NCBI GenBank assembly: GCA_025201805.1
Contig: MU619239.1
Location: forward strand, 72,406 to 136,405
Direction of reading: 5' to 3'
DNA length: 64,000 nucleotides
DNA from: Parasitella parasitica
Taxonomy: Eukaryota; Mucoromycota; Mucoromycetes; Mucorales; Mucoraceae
The notes beneath the pieces are model-generated. The model did no database searches and was not told the DNA's origin. It worked only from the letters and a program-made list of their open reading frames with translations. Position 1 is the first letter of the stretch. Every line of letters begins with the position of its first letter. The position numbers and the translations under genes are program-made. This document shows, in pieces, positions 1-11,332 of this stretch.

Positions 1-1206
1 AATGGTGCAATAAGCATTCATAATATATCAGAAAATCTTGATGAGTTCTTTAATTAAAACAGATACACATGTATCATAAAATATATCATTTCTGCACTAG
101 TTTTTTTCGTTTCCCTCATAGACATTGTCTCAATAAAGTTAAAAAATTTCTTTTACGCATATTCTGATCCAAACTTTATTTATTTTACTGGGAGCGACTT
201 TGATCAAAAATAACTCCAGTTATTTGTGATTATTTTCCCAAATAACTCGGGTTATAAGCTAAGTCGCCATATCGGAGGTGGAAACTTTGTCGACTTTTGT
301 CGACTTTTGGCGACTTTGAAAATTTATAATTTCAGTTGTAGTTATTAGATATCAAACCATGATACTTTTTTGGATAACGACAAGCTTTCTTTCGCTCATA
401 ATAATTTTAGTATACTCATTCATATTGCTGTGATATTTTATAAAAGCAAATAATATTATACCAACTGGAAGAATGAAATGATAACTTTTTTATTGTCATA
501 TTTGTTTGTCGGTTTTGCCTTCTTATTAACTGGAGGTTGAATCTTATCTCCACAATTCCAATATAGACACTGACATTCATGGAATTGTAGAAAGACTTTT
601 AGAAATCAGGACCAGAACAATCCTGGCTTCCTTTTTCAATCATTAGTAAAGACCCTGCGTACTTTTTGATATAATCGCTTGTAGTCACTTTATTTAATCG
701 ACTTTGAAAATAATAATCGTTATTCATATCGGAAAACTACGAATTAACCCCAAAAAGCCACGTAATAAGTGAGGATCATTTGAGAAACATTTATAGTATT
801 ATAGGGATATTGCGATATGAGTCCAATGAATGTTGCCATTCCAATTGAGCCATCCCACCGTCCGCATTAAATTGAAGTACTCAATAAATAACAATGTTTT
901 CCAAAAATAGCCCGTTGTAGGCGTAGGCCAGTGTATCTGGAGAATATAATAGGTGAATCAGATACGCACATTTTCTCACCAAATTTATAGTAGACTAGTC
1001 CGGCAAAATCACAAGTGATTAGTGATCAGTATCGGTACCAAACGCAAAAAAAAAAAATTATTGCAGGTCGACATTTGTATAGATTGAGACCCTCATCCTC
1101 ACCTCATGTTAATCGCCATAAACTAATTTGCTTTCACGAATGTATTAGACTTGATTTTCAAGACGCTGTTTTGTCAAAAGGTAAGTTTTATTATATTGTT
1201 TTCCAT
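1..1206. other. Gene-free stretch downstream of KEX2 with an imperfect palindrome
   Basis: No convincing coding sequence is seen on either strand. The ORF at 1015-1413 on the plus strand lies mostly over the KEX2 3' end and is not credible. The stretch contains an imperfect inverted repeat at about 190-268 and short direct repeats of a CGACTTT-type unit at about 286-317, described under findings. The left neighbour gene, if any, lies outside the window. Confidence 0.5.
190..317. repeat. Imperfect palindrome plus short direct repeats
   Basis: Arms at about 210-226 and 239-255 are near-perfect reverse complements (shared AGTTATTTG / CAAATAACT core, about 15 of 17 bases) around a 12-base spacer. 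The symmetry extends outward to GCGACTT at about 194 and AAGTCGC at about 261. Immediately after, at 286-317, the unit CGACTTTTG recurs two to three times. It could be a terminal part of a short non-autonomous transposon or a hairpin-forming element. No transposase is nearby, so the nature is not known. Confidence 0.45.
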
Positions 1207-3625
1207 CTACGCAACACGACGAGCGTTATTGCTCTTATCTACTTGAAATCCTTCTATGCTATCGTCATCATCATTATTGGACTCATCGTTCAACAAGTTG
1301 TCAAATTCGAATGCATCTTCTTCGGTAGGTTTCGAATAATTCAATTGTGCTGTACTCAACATGTACTTTTTAACAATGAAAGCTGTACTAGCTATGCTGG
1401 CAATCATAAATAGAGAAACAATACCATAGACAACGTAAGCTTTATTCGGCTTGGGTTCTTCTTGCTGGTCCAAAAATAATTGATTTTTTTGCTGATCATC
1501 TTGATCTGATTCAAAATCGTCCACGCCAATATTTGGTCCATCGCTTTCTTGATCGTTTTGCATTGGTTTTGGTTCATAGCCCTCCAATAGTTCTCCCCAC
1601 AACGTCAATTTCCAGTCAATGAATTTGCCTGTGTTTTCGGGGTGTTTGCCGTCTACTATACGCAAGGTCCACTCACCAACCGGGTCTTCTTCCCAGTGCT
1701 TTACAGTCATGAATGTCCAATCCTTTAAACCTTCAGTACTCTTGTCAAACTGGCGGGGTGACCCTAATTGGCTAACGATGCCATGAGGGCTTTCTAACAA
1801 TATTTCCAAATCACCACGTCTTTCATGCTCAATATTCACAGTGGCCGTAACATGTTCTAGTCGACCTAGTCCCACATCATCCAACATATCTTTTGTCACT
1901 GATAATGAAGTTGTAAATGCTTTTTCTTTTTCAATAGTGCCGTTAAAGGAAGTAGCTGGTGTTAAATCAGGAATGTCCTGCTTCTCATTGTCAGGATTAA
2001 TAATAGACAAGACTTCCAGACTGGTCTGTGCACGTACAGTCTCAAATTTCTTGGCTAATTCTACAATACGATACGCATCTAAAACGCCATAGCCAAATTT
2101 GTGATTAAACATACGCCCAGAGGGGAGCTTGGACCAGTCATCATCATGTAACGATATAGGCACAGCTGATTGTACGCACAAATGTTGCAAATCACGCCAT
2201 GTCAAATCTGGTCGTACAGATAAAACCAACGCAAACACGCCTGCTGCCAATGGCGCAGCAGCAGACGTACCACCATGTCGATCAGAGCAACTAGTATCAC
2301 CCACGTCTGTCGTGTACTATCATTGTATCATAAATATAAGCAACATTGACGAGAGAGTTTCTGTCACTTACAATATAGCCACCACTTCCACTGGAATAAG
2401 TTACAACTAATTGTGCCGCACATTTTTCAGAATAATAAGGATGATTGCCCTGCTTGTCAATTGCACCCACAGTAATAGTGTACAAACTATTCGTATAGCC
2501 ATCAAAATTGCAGTTATCATCGTGAGTGCCTCCATTTCCTGAAGCAAAAACAAAAATGGAACCAGTGCCGTTTCTGCCTTTATAAATACCATTCTTGATA
2601 GCGTCTAGAATAATGCCTTGAGGTGCCTCGGCGACCTCACCTGAGTCTGCTGGCCCCCAAGAACAGCTATATATCGAATTTTCCTGATACGCATAATTGA
2701 GTGCAGCTGCTTCATCTGCTTCTGTGATGTCGCCTGACAAGATACGGATACCAGCCACCTTGGCGTCATAGGCAACGCCAATGCCACACACATCATTTTT
2801 GACAGCTGCAATTTCACCGGCACATCGAGTCCCATGTGTATCATCGTTTAACCTCGGTCTAGGTTCGTCAGTATGATCGTTAAAGTCATATGACCCTTTT
2901 GCAAACTACAGTTTTGCTCTAAATGAGTTTCGAATGCAACTCACAGAAATACGCATACTAACGTAATTATCCTGCAGATCCGGATGGTTCATTTCTAACC
3001 CATCATCTAAGATGGCCACTACCACATTTTTGCCTGTGATTCCTTGACTCCATACGCCTGTTACATTCACATCATGGCCCCGCTCTTCTCTATTAATCTA
3101 TGCATAACACAAATAAATACAGAAAATCAGAAGAATATTTAATTTATACATTACTAGATGCCATTGACGGTCAAAACCAGGGTCTTTTATCGACAGAGCG
3201 TCCTTCACAAGCTGGAATCCGTTGGGATCATCAAGTGAAGGTAATGGTATAGTTTCACCGTTCAATCTGTATTCGTCATTCTTGTTTTCGATAACAGGCG
3301 GTGGGGCTCGTTTGTGTAGGCGTTTAGGTATTTGAGGTTGAACATCAACCACCATGGAATCAAAACTTCGTTTAAGCTTTTTATAGTGCTGTAGCACGTC
3401 TTTGCTATCTTTTGATATACTCATCCAATAATACTGACTTAGTTCGCCCACTTGGCCTTCTATTTGGCCACCCATTTCATGGGCTATTAGGTCTGCTGAA
3501 ATTCTGTCGTTGGGTTTCAGGGTATGAACTGTATAGTAGGAGCGTTTGCTGTAATCTCTCTTGTCGATTGCCCATGTGGAATGGAACAGTAATACAGCAA
3601 AGGTCAAAAGCAAAGTTCTTTTCAT
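1207..3625 (-). CDS. KEX2: Kexin, Golgi proprotein-processing serine protease
   Basis: Four exons: 3625-3155, 3097-2963, 2905-2372, 2316-1207, with matching phases, giving 749 aa. The protein has a signal peptide (about 1-19), a propeptide with dibasic sites near 100 (KRLHKR), an S8 subtilisin/kexin catalytic domain, a P domain (about 470-620), an acidic stretch, one membrane segment (about 676-699) and a cytosolic tail with tyrosines. The triad is visible: Asp in ILDDGLE (188/189), His226 in DDTHGTR, oxyanion Asn326 in ASGNGG, Ser398 in HGGTSAAAP. Kexins cut after KR/RR in the late Golgi to mature secreted proteins. Length and order of domains are those of a complete kexin. The gene is divergent from RFC5 across about 540 bases. 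Confidence 0.95.
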
Positions 3626-4166
3626 CTGTTATAACATGTACAGTAGAGAAGGAAAAGAGCAAGAACGGTTACATCCAAGGTATTCTTGAAATGCAGCTTG
3701 AGAATTTGTTTAGGGTGTCTGTATCACGTTTGCAAGAGCATCTTTACTAGCTGTTAAATACGCTCATAGTAGTTGCATAGCGACTAATTCTATACATCAA
3801 GAAAAATCAAAGCAGCTTGAACTTTTACACGCATCATTTATATGTGCAGTTGGCTCTTTCCTCTCTCTCTTTCTCACTCTTCATTTCTGAAAAAAATGAT
3901 ACTCTATTCATGGTCTTGCAAGCGTTTGACATGCATGTCTATATTTTGCATATTTCAGATTTCAGATGTCATTGCAACAACAGCAGTAACCGATGCATAT
4001 CGAAGCTGGTTGTTTTTTGGTTTGAAAGCTGATTCATTGCTATTGATACTAAAATCCAAAAAGGTGCAGCACAAGTGACTTGAAAGCGACTGAAAGACGC
4101 GCTCAAATAGCAAACGCGATTCAACTAATTCTTTTTGCATCTCTTCAATTTGACAACATTTATATT
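3626..4166. promoter_or_regulatory. Shared upstream region of KEX2 and RFC5
   Basis: These 541 bases separate two divergent start codons (KEX2 at 3625 on minus, RFC5 at 4167 on plus) and so must hold both promoters. There is a CT-rich patch at about 3856-3880. Small ORFs on both strands here have no recognisable protein content. Confidence 0.5.
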
Positions 4167-5528
4167 ATGAGTCTCTGGGCAGATAAATATAAGCCAAAGA
4201 CTTTGGATCAACTCTCATACCACAAGGATTTATCCACACATTTGAAAAAAATGGTAAATCACTAGCCAGTTTTTTTCGGCCAGAAACATTAAATACAACA
4301 ACTTACAATAGGCGAACTCTGACAATTTCCCTCATATGCTTTTCTATGGTCCCTCTGGTGCTGGCAAAAAAACTCGTCTAACTGCTGTTTTAAGAGAAAT
4401 CTATGGCCCTTCAGTTGACAAGGTACAGCTGGTTGCTACTCCATTTGGATTGTGTATTTATCTTTGTTTGATAGCTTAAAGTCGAGCAACGTCAATTTGT
4501 CACAACTTCAAACCGTAAAATGCTTTTCACTGTCGTATCTAGCAACTTTCATTTGGAACTTAATCCTAGGTAAGTTTGGTCAATCCTTTCTGGGATCTTG
4601 GATCTGATTATTTGACCAGCGATTTGGGCATTTATGATCGTGTTATTGTTCAAGACATCATCAAGGGTATCGCTCAAACGCAACAAATCGATTCCAATGC
4701 CAAGCATCAATTCAAGGGTAAAAGAGAAAACAGAGCGTTTTCGGCACAGGCAGATCCTCATATCATTGACTTATAGTTGTTATTATTGATCAAGCGGATG
4801 AATTGACCAGAGAAGCGCAAGCAGCACTTCGTCGTACCATGGAAAAATATACTTCATCAATGAGACTGATTCTGTGCTGCAACAGTCTTAGTAAAATCAT
4901 TGCGCCTGTTCGATCTCGTTGTTTATTGATGCGTGTGGGTAGACCTGAAACCACTGAAATCGTGCGTGTATTGAATGACGTTGCTCACAAAGAAGGATTT
5001 GCGTTATCGAAAGAGTTGGCTGTGAATATTGCTGAGCACGCAGAAAGGAATATGCGTGCTGCTTTATTATCACTGGAAAGCACAGTAGTTCGACAGTAAG
5101 TGTTGTTTAAACGGGTAAATCCGAATGTTGCTGACATTTCGATACTCAAAAGTTCTGATCTGAGAGCGATCAGTCGACCCGACGATTTGGATTGGGAAAA
5201 AGCAATTGCAGTAGTAGCAGATGCAATTATCAAGGAACAATCAGCGAATAAATTGCTTCAGATTCGTACGCAACTTTACGATATCATCACAAAATGCATC
5301 CAACCTTCTATTATTTTGAAGAAATTAACCTTTTATTTATTGGAAAAGGTGCCTGAATCAATCAAGATCAAAATCATCGAGCAAGCCGCTTTTCACGTAA
5401 TAATTTCTGCACTTTTTATAAATATAATACTTACATTTGCATAGGAACATCGCTTGCATATTGGTAGAAAAGACATTTTTCATTTAGAGGCATTTGTTGC
5501 CAATGTGATGAATATTTATAAAAGGTAA
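4167..5528 (+). CDS. RFC5: Replication factor C subunit (RFC5 of yeast, RFC3 of human)
   Basis: Seven exons: 4167-4253, 4312-4422, 4475-4569, 4620-4717, 4777-5095, 5153-5396, 5445-5528, giving 345 aa. It begins [13 protein letters not shown], the characteristic start of this clamp-loader subunit. The P-loop GPSGAGKKT lies at about 42-50. The Walker-B region is [10 protein letters not shown], and [12 protein letters not shown] and the RSRC motif follow. The C-terminal collar ends [20 protein letters not shown] loads PCNA on primed DNA in the nucleus. The apparent stop at 5097-5099 lies inside a 57-base intron (5096-5152) with a CTGAC branch-like site, so the gene is not broken. The ATG at 4167 is preferred to upstream in-frame sequence because MSLW is the conserved start. 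It converges on KEI1. Confidence 0.94.
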
Positions 5529-5850
5529 ATTATGAGGGTTTATTTCAACTAATTCTGGATCATTAAACGCTGTTGATAGGCATTTAAATAATATGTGATT
5601 TGAGTAGTATTAGGCAATAAAACATGTATATTTCACACTCTTTCGGCAAGATAATTTATCAAGTACTGGATGTTGCCATATTCCATATCACGAACAAACA
5701 TACAAAATTTGCTGTATAATGGGAGATTGTCCAAGGCACATTATGTCTTTTGAAAATCAATAAGCTAAAATAAGAATTAAGGAGAAATACACTAAACTAT
5801 CAAAGGAACCAATGAAAACGGGAAATCATTTGATGAATTGTTAAAGTGTT
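5529..5850. other. Short convergent 3' region
   Basis: Between the stop codons of RFC5 (plus) and KEI1 (minus). AT-rich; must contain both transcript ends. No gene is seen. Confidence 0.5.
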
Positions 5851-6703
5851 TTAGAATGGCCTTGTTCTACCTGAAAAAGGCCTTGAATCTTCATCATCGT
5901 CATCATCATCTTCGTTCATTTCATCATAACCAGCAAAATTCAACTCTTCGTCGACAACAGCTGTCATTTTGGAGTAACGAGTTTTACCCATGAAGACGTA
6001 ATAACATGTAATTACATGGGCAAAATAAAGCTAAGAAAAGGCTCTCAGTTTTCTCTCCAAGAAATCAGATTCTTGGTATACTTACATGAATAAATCGAAC
6101 TAGACATAAAATAACAATACTAACAATGCTTTCAGCCCTGAATGAATCATCGTGCTGTTGCTTTTGTTCAGGATCATTTTCTAGTTCTGGTAAACTATGG
6201 TCGGTATATATAAACCATTGTACACTAAACACAATAGTGGTGATGGTGCTAACGATAAAATCAACCCAATATAGCAAGGTAAACCATCGAATAAAGTTGA
6301 ATTTATCCTGTATAAAAAATGAGTAAGCGAAAGTTTTTTTGTCCGTTGTAGATGATTTTACTCTGCTGAGACTATAGAGTCCAAAACCGAATACAAATAA
6401 TGCCAAGAGCGAATAAACATGGACACAAACGACAAATATATTACTGTAGTCGAGCGAGATTAATCCATAAAATCCAGATAACTTATTCAGCTGTACGAGG
6501 TTGAGAATGTGAGTTAATCAAGAGTTTTTGCTCTACAAAGAATTGTATATCTTCTTACAAGTCCAATTATCGTTATTAAATAAACACCTAATTCAATTTC
6601 ATTATAACTGATGGTCAAAATACATTTTCTATAAGAGTTTTTCGTTACCTGTCTTCAAGGGAATGAAGAAGCAGCAATTTCTGGATTGTGAAAATATAGC
6701 CAT
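5851..6703 (-). CDS. KEI1: Inositol phosphorylceramide synthase regulatory subunit Kei1
   Basis: Four exons: 6703-6649, 6587-6559 (29 bases), 6490-6086, 6030-5851, giving 222 aa. The fold is of four hydrophobic segments with the family's marks: FIPLKTG near the N-terminus, LNKLSGFYGLISL in the second segment, the FRAESIVSIVILCLVRFIHV-type region late in the protein (quoted in part: RAESIVSIVILCLVR) and an acidic tail after the last segment (GYDEMNEDDDDDD). Kei1 is the essential Golgi partner of Aur1, which transfers inositol phosphate to ceramide. It is known in yeast as a substrate of the kexin protease Kex2, whose gene lies two genes away here; the adjacency is probably chance. Two small N-terminal exons are needed to recover the conserved start. 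Confidence 0.85.
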
Positions 6704-6968
6704 ACTTTATTTAAGCCTATTTTTCTTGGAAAACAAAATACAAAGGAGAATACTAAAAAGTGCTCAAAGAAAAAGGTTGTGAATTGTGCTCGGGAGAACC
6801 GGCTGTCTGGATCCAGTGCAAGTGTGTATTGCCATTCTTCCCTTTAAATCGTCACATTTGCCTCTTCTTCACCCTCTTCTTACAGCAAGAAACAGTATAC
6901 AACAGCTTTTCAATAGAAAAATCCTTTTTTTCTTTACCTCTGTATTGCTCTTTTCCCCTGTCAAATTC

Positions 6969-8228
6969 ATGTTCAAATACCTTACAAACCGATGCAAAGA
7001 ATTAGAGAAGCAGCAAGAGTGTTTCAACACAATATCAATAGAAGAAACAAGTTTTCCGACAGCCAGCAGCTCGTCTATTATAATAGACACCACCACATCT
7101 CGCAGAGACTGTCCTTTACTCGATTTACCCACCGAATTACTTCATCGCATCTTCATATATGCACAGAATCCAGTACTAGTTATTACTTGCAGTCGATTTT
7201 GGAGCTTAGGACAATTAGCTATACTTCGAGCAGACTATTTAATGCATCGCTATGGTCCGACGGGTGTACTAGGCGAGACATCCATGCGGCGACACATTGT
7301 GTCACTCCCTACGATCTATCAATTACTGAAACTAGGCTGTGATCCTACTGCCGATGATAGCTGGTTATTTATCAAGGGGTGTGAGCTAGGACAGGTCGAT
7401 CTATGTAGAAAAATTTTACAAATGGACCATTGTAATGTAGCGCATATGCTTAATTTAGCGGCTATGCAAGGCTCCATTGGCGTAGTCGATCTATTAGCCA
7501 CAGAATTTGGTGCTAACGTACATCACGATACTGTTTTAGTGTTGGCCTGCCGAGAAAATCAAGTAGAATTGGTTAAATATTTGGTTGAAACTTTCAAAAT
7601 TTCTGTTCATGCTCATAGTGAACGTCAACTGAGGAACGCATGCTTGCGCGGATCTGTAGAGCTTGTGGCATTCTTGCTACAGGGAGCGGATGTACACGCT
7701 TATAACGATACTGCTATACAGAATGCAGTGTATAAAGGGCTCAGTAGTATAGTTGTATTACTGTTGGAAGCTGGAGCTCATGCCGATGTCAACGATAATG
7801 TTTGTATAAAGCACGCTATCAAGAAAAATGATTTACGCATGGTCAAATGCTTGGTCGAGAAAGGTGGGGTTGACCCAAGATGTAATCACGATTGGCCTTT
7901 AAAAGAAGTCTGTCGAAGAGGGCTGGATGACATACTTTTATATCTAATTCCAATAGTGCATACTGGTATTGACATTGGAGATGGTGTTTTATTAGAATTG
8001 GCACTAGTGCACGATCAATTGGATACGTTGAAAGTGCTACTAAGTAACGGCGCAAATCTCAATTGTGATGGTGTTGTTCGAGGATTGACATACATAGTCA
8101 ATCCCCAGAAGAAATATAAGCACAAGGACAAGATGATCCAGTATTTGCTGGATGCAGGGCTCAGATTAAACCGACAAACTGATGGTGTATTTGTGATGCC
8201 AGAGAACAAAATAACATCATACATTTGA
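6969..8228 (+). CDS. F-box protein with ankyrin repeats
   Basis: Single exon, 419 aa from the first in-frame ATG. The reading frame is open upstream to 6786 but without an ATG. An F-box-like segment (CPLLDLPTELLHRIFIYAQN) lies at about 48-90. After it come about eight degenerate ankyrin units, each with the pattern ...A...G....V..LL..GA.. (for example VVLLLEAGAHADVNDN and LKVLLSNGANLNCDG). F-box/ankyrin proteins usually act as substrate adaptors of SCF ubiquitin ligases, but the target here cannot be told. Such genes are commonly expanded in early-diverging fungi. It shares a 265-base upstream region with KEI1. Confidence 0.8.
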   Translation: MFKYLTNRCKELEKQQECFNTISIEETSFPTASSSSIIIDTTTSRRDCPLLDLPTELLHRIFIYAQNPVLVITCSRFWSLGQLAILRADYLMHRYGPTGVLGETSMRRHIVSLPTIYQLLKLGCDPTADDSWLFIKGCELGQVDLCRKILQMDHCNVAHMLNLAAMQGSIGVVDLLATEFGANVHHDTVLVLACRENQVELVKYLVETFKISVHAHSERQLRNACLRGSVELVAFLLQGADVHAYNDTAIQNAVYKGLSSIVVLLLEAGAHADVNDNVCIKHAIKKNDLRMVKCLVEKGGVDPRCNHDWPLKEVCRRGLDDILLYLIPIVHTGIDIGDGVLLELALVHDQLDTLKVLLSNGANLNCDGVVRGLTYIVNPQKKYKHKDKMIQYLLDAGLRLNRQTDGVFVMPENKITSYI

Positions 8229-9364
8229 TTTTGTAAATATTGTATGTGCATGTATATATTTTATGTTCTTTATACCATATTTTTGTTATTTTTATTCGTA
8301 TTGCGTTCTTGTTCTTCATATTTTTCGCTTTTCAAAGCAAGAAGAGGAATATTTTCCCAAGGACCAGTTTATTTTTTATACAATCTACTTAATATTAATG
8401 TGTAAACTTGATAATATCCTGCCCTTTATAAATGTTGATAAGAATATATAGCGTTTGCGCGAATGTTCAATATGAACCTCGTGCCATAACAATAGAGTTG
8501 GGTTTCTATAGAATAAAAGAAAACTTTAGCGTAGAATAATGTCGATCTTGAAAGTTTTAAATAGTTTTCTCTCAAAGTTTACAACTATAATTCTTTTTTT
8601 GTGTACCTAATTAATTACTCGGTCCAGGGTTCCAGAGAGCCAACGAGTGTCATAATCTTAATCCTTGGCCTTACTATCATTCGTGGTCAAAAATGCCTTC
8701 AAGAGCGAGGTATGGTTACCGAGGTCTAGATTAGTGCATCAAATTCGTTATCGTTATGCAAGTGTGTTTCTATATGTACATGAAATAATATTTTGTATAG
8801 CCAATTTCTTTTCTATTTATTGTTACTTGATCTTAAAACATCATTCTGTTTTTAGTCTAAACTGTTTCACCTAATGAAATGTGGCTCCACCTCCTCTTAT
8901 TTTGGGTTATTAAGGTTCAGGCAAGCGTTTTAATTGTGAATATATATAACGCAAGTAATATATTCTACAAAAATGACATGCTATTATATAATATTATTAG
9001 CAGGACTTTTAACGATCAGAGTTTGGATTTTTCTATAAAGAAAAATGCTAAAGCAATAATTTTTTTGTTTTCCTTTTACATATTGTATCGACAAAAGAAA
9101 ATCAAAAGCCTGGTAATTGATAAAATGATTACTGAATGAATTAGAAAAAATGTGAGAAATAATGACTTATATATTGCAAAAAGCTAAAATTAATTTGTAT
9201 ACAATCTTTTATTTTATGAGAATGTATAGAATTAAACGCTAGAGTTTTTACTTTAAGAAAAAAAAAAGATGCCTATGTGTTGAAATAATGATAATAAATG
9301 AAAATGCATTGTAGTATAGCGATTAGTTTGGGAGAAGGGTTGTATTTTTTACTTGGTTCTGCTT
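8229..9364. other. Gene-free convergent region
   Basis: AT-rich sequence between the F-box/ankyrin gene (plus) and the zinc-finger gene (minus). ORFs at 8263-8451, 8665-8874 and 8879-9139 are rich in Phe, Ile, Tyr and Asn with no conserved motif and look random. I see nothing else in it. Confidence 0.5.
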
Positions 9365-10585
9365 TTATAAACGATTTCTTGAAAAAGATTCATGTGCAGT
9401 GGAAATTTGCTGACGGAAAGCATGAATCTGAGATGTTGTGCAGTTGCTAATGACAGCTGTGGGTGACACATTTCGTAAAGGCGGTAATTTGATAGGAAAT
9501 GAAACTGAGCATGTGGGTGAGGTAGTGATACGAGTCATTAAGATGGGTTCTCTCACCACTGGCTCTGTGCAGAATTTACCAAAACCTTGGAGAGCTTCAA
9601 ATTCATCGGGCGTAATATCAATACCATCAGCCTTGAAACGAGATTGTGATGAAGATGATATATTATCATGGAATTCTTCATCAGCCTCTTCATCAGAAGT
9701 CGTATCAGATGAATTAGAAGAAGGTGTATTGTAGCTATGACATAGTTCTTGAATAGGAGTCGAAAGATCAATGTAGGACAGACGTCTTCTCAACGTGGTG
9801 AGTGCGGTTTCACTGTGCATGGAATTTTTGCGTGATTGAGATTGATGTTGAGGGCGCTGAAAATAGTCAGTGGGTGTTACAGACGAGGAGAGATTTTTTA
9901 GAAGCTGCGCAGTACAATTGAAATCTGAGGGAAGAACAGGCATTGTCATCGTATGTGATTTGTGAGATGAGGTTGGAGAAACAGGAGTATCATAATACAT
10001 TGGACTCCATTCACTTTCATTTTGATGTTGGAATAAAGGGCTAGTAGATTGTTTATATGCGTTAAGGCCCTTATTGTGCTTGGCAAAATCTTTATCATAG
10101 CTGCGAGATGTTGATTGTTGCTGATGATGATTGTAGAAGTTTAAAAACTTCTCATCATTTGCCAAGTGATGATGATTTCCCATCATAATAGTGCTCGTTG
10201 AAGGAGAGCTTGGTAATGAAGGCACATGCATCATACCTGGATCCTCAGCAATAGACATTGGTGAAAGATTTCCTTCAGACGAATCGCAAGAGTCCTTCTT
10301 TTTTGAACGATTATGGGTATGCGTATGTTGCATCATATTATCAAATCTACTAAACATTCGGTCACAATTAGGCACAACACATTTGAAGGGTTTCTGTTAA
10401 AAAATAGACGTAAGTTGACTTGTCATTTAACTGCAATTACTAACGTTTACCTCTCCTGTATGTTTTCTGGCATGTCTAGCCAAGTGCTCGCTTCTAGTAA
10501 AGACCATATCACAATTGCCAAATCCTGTACATTTGAACAATTTAGGTTCAGATTTACGCCCTGATGTTCTTTTCTTTTGTGGCAT
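9365..10585 (-). CDS. Two-finger C2H2 zinc-finger transcription factor
   Basis: Two exons: 10585-10451 and 10393-9365, giving 387 aa. Finger 1 is C19-x5-C25...H38-x3-H42 with [18 protein letters not shown]. Finger 2 is C50-x4-C55...H68-x3-H72 with [16 protein letters not shown]. The linker TGEKPFKC crosses the intron. The pair resembles yeast stress/carbon regulators of the Usv1/Rgm1/Msn2 type (RSEHLARH then SRxDNLxQH), so it probably binds a short G-rich element in the nucleus. The rest is low-complexity, rich in Ser, His and Gln. The start at 10585 is the only ATG in frame before the fingers; a non-coding or further 5' exon cannot be excluded. Confidence 0.85.
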
Positions 10586-11332
10586 GATGCTTTTAGAGCT
10601 TGATGTTGAGATGGCTGATGTATTAAAAGAAGACAATTTGAATGAATTGAATATTAATTAAATATTAAATACAAAATTATTGTTGGTATTTTCAATGAAC
10701 AAACTGTCAGAAGAAAAAAAACTAAAAAATAAGGGAGATAATAAATCGAAAAAAACTAAGGGAAAGGGATGTTGCTCCTACAATTTATTCCATTTCTTTG
10801 AATTTTTTTTTTTTTTACTGGGACTATGTTTTAATTTTAGTTTTTTCCTTCACTACTTTCCCTACAGAATGACACCGTCATGCAATCGCACTGCTTGTCC
10901 AGGGCACAATCTAAAAAAAAATTTATTTCAATCACCTTTTCAAGACTTTTTTTTCTTTCTCAAAATGTCTCAGAAAAGAAGAGAAAGGATCTAAGTTTCA
11001 AGGGCGGTTCAATCGAATAAATTATCTCATGCTTATCCAAATATCTCTTTTCGTGTGTTTTTATTTTTTGGTTAGAATATTTACAGCGCCAGAGTATCTG
11101 TGAATCAAAAAAAAGATGTTCATTAATCAGCCTCCTTTTTCATTGTACCTTTGTACACCCTACCGTGCGTTTTGACCATATCGTTGCGATGTGATACAGA
11201 TAGCATCAGCACCCAATGAGCCTATCTGAGACCCAAATCGTGCCTATATTTTTATGAAATCGTCAAAACAACCTCCCAATTTCAGGTACACACCAGTGTA
11301 TAACTCCGCTTATAACTCCGACATCAAACGGT
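10586..11332. promoter_or_regulatory. Upstream region of the zinc-finger gene and 3' side of GPI-PLD
   Basis: Contains T-rich and CT-rich tracts (10800-10820, 10850-10870) typical of fungal promoters. The ORF at 10680-10994 reads as Lys/Phe-rich translation of these tracts and is rejected. No gene is seen. Confidence 0.5.

Noticed and set aside
6760-6968. N-terminal extension of the F-box/ankyrin protein to 6786
   Set aside because: No ATG in that part of the frame; it reads as hydrophobic translation of promoter sequence.
8263-9139. Three small plus-strand ORFs
   Set aside because: Composition is that of random AT-rich sequence; no motif, no splice partners.
10680-10994. 104-codon ORF upstream of the zinc-finger gene
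   Set aside because: Lys- and Phe-rich translation of A and T runs in a promoter region.
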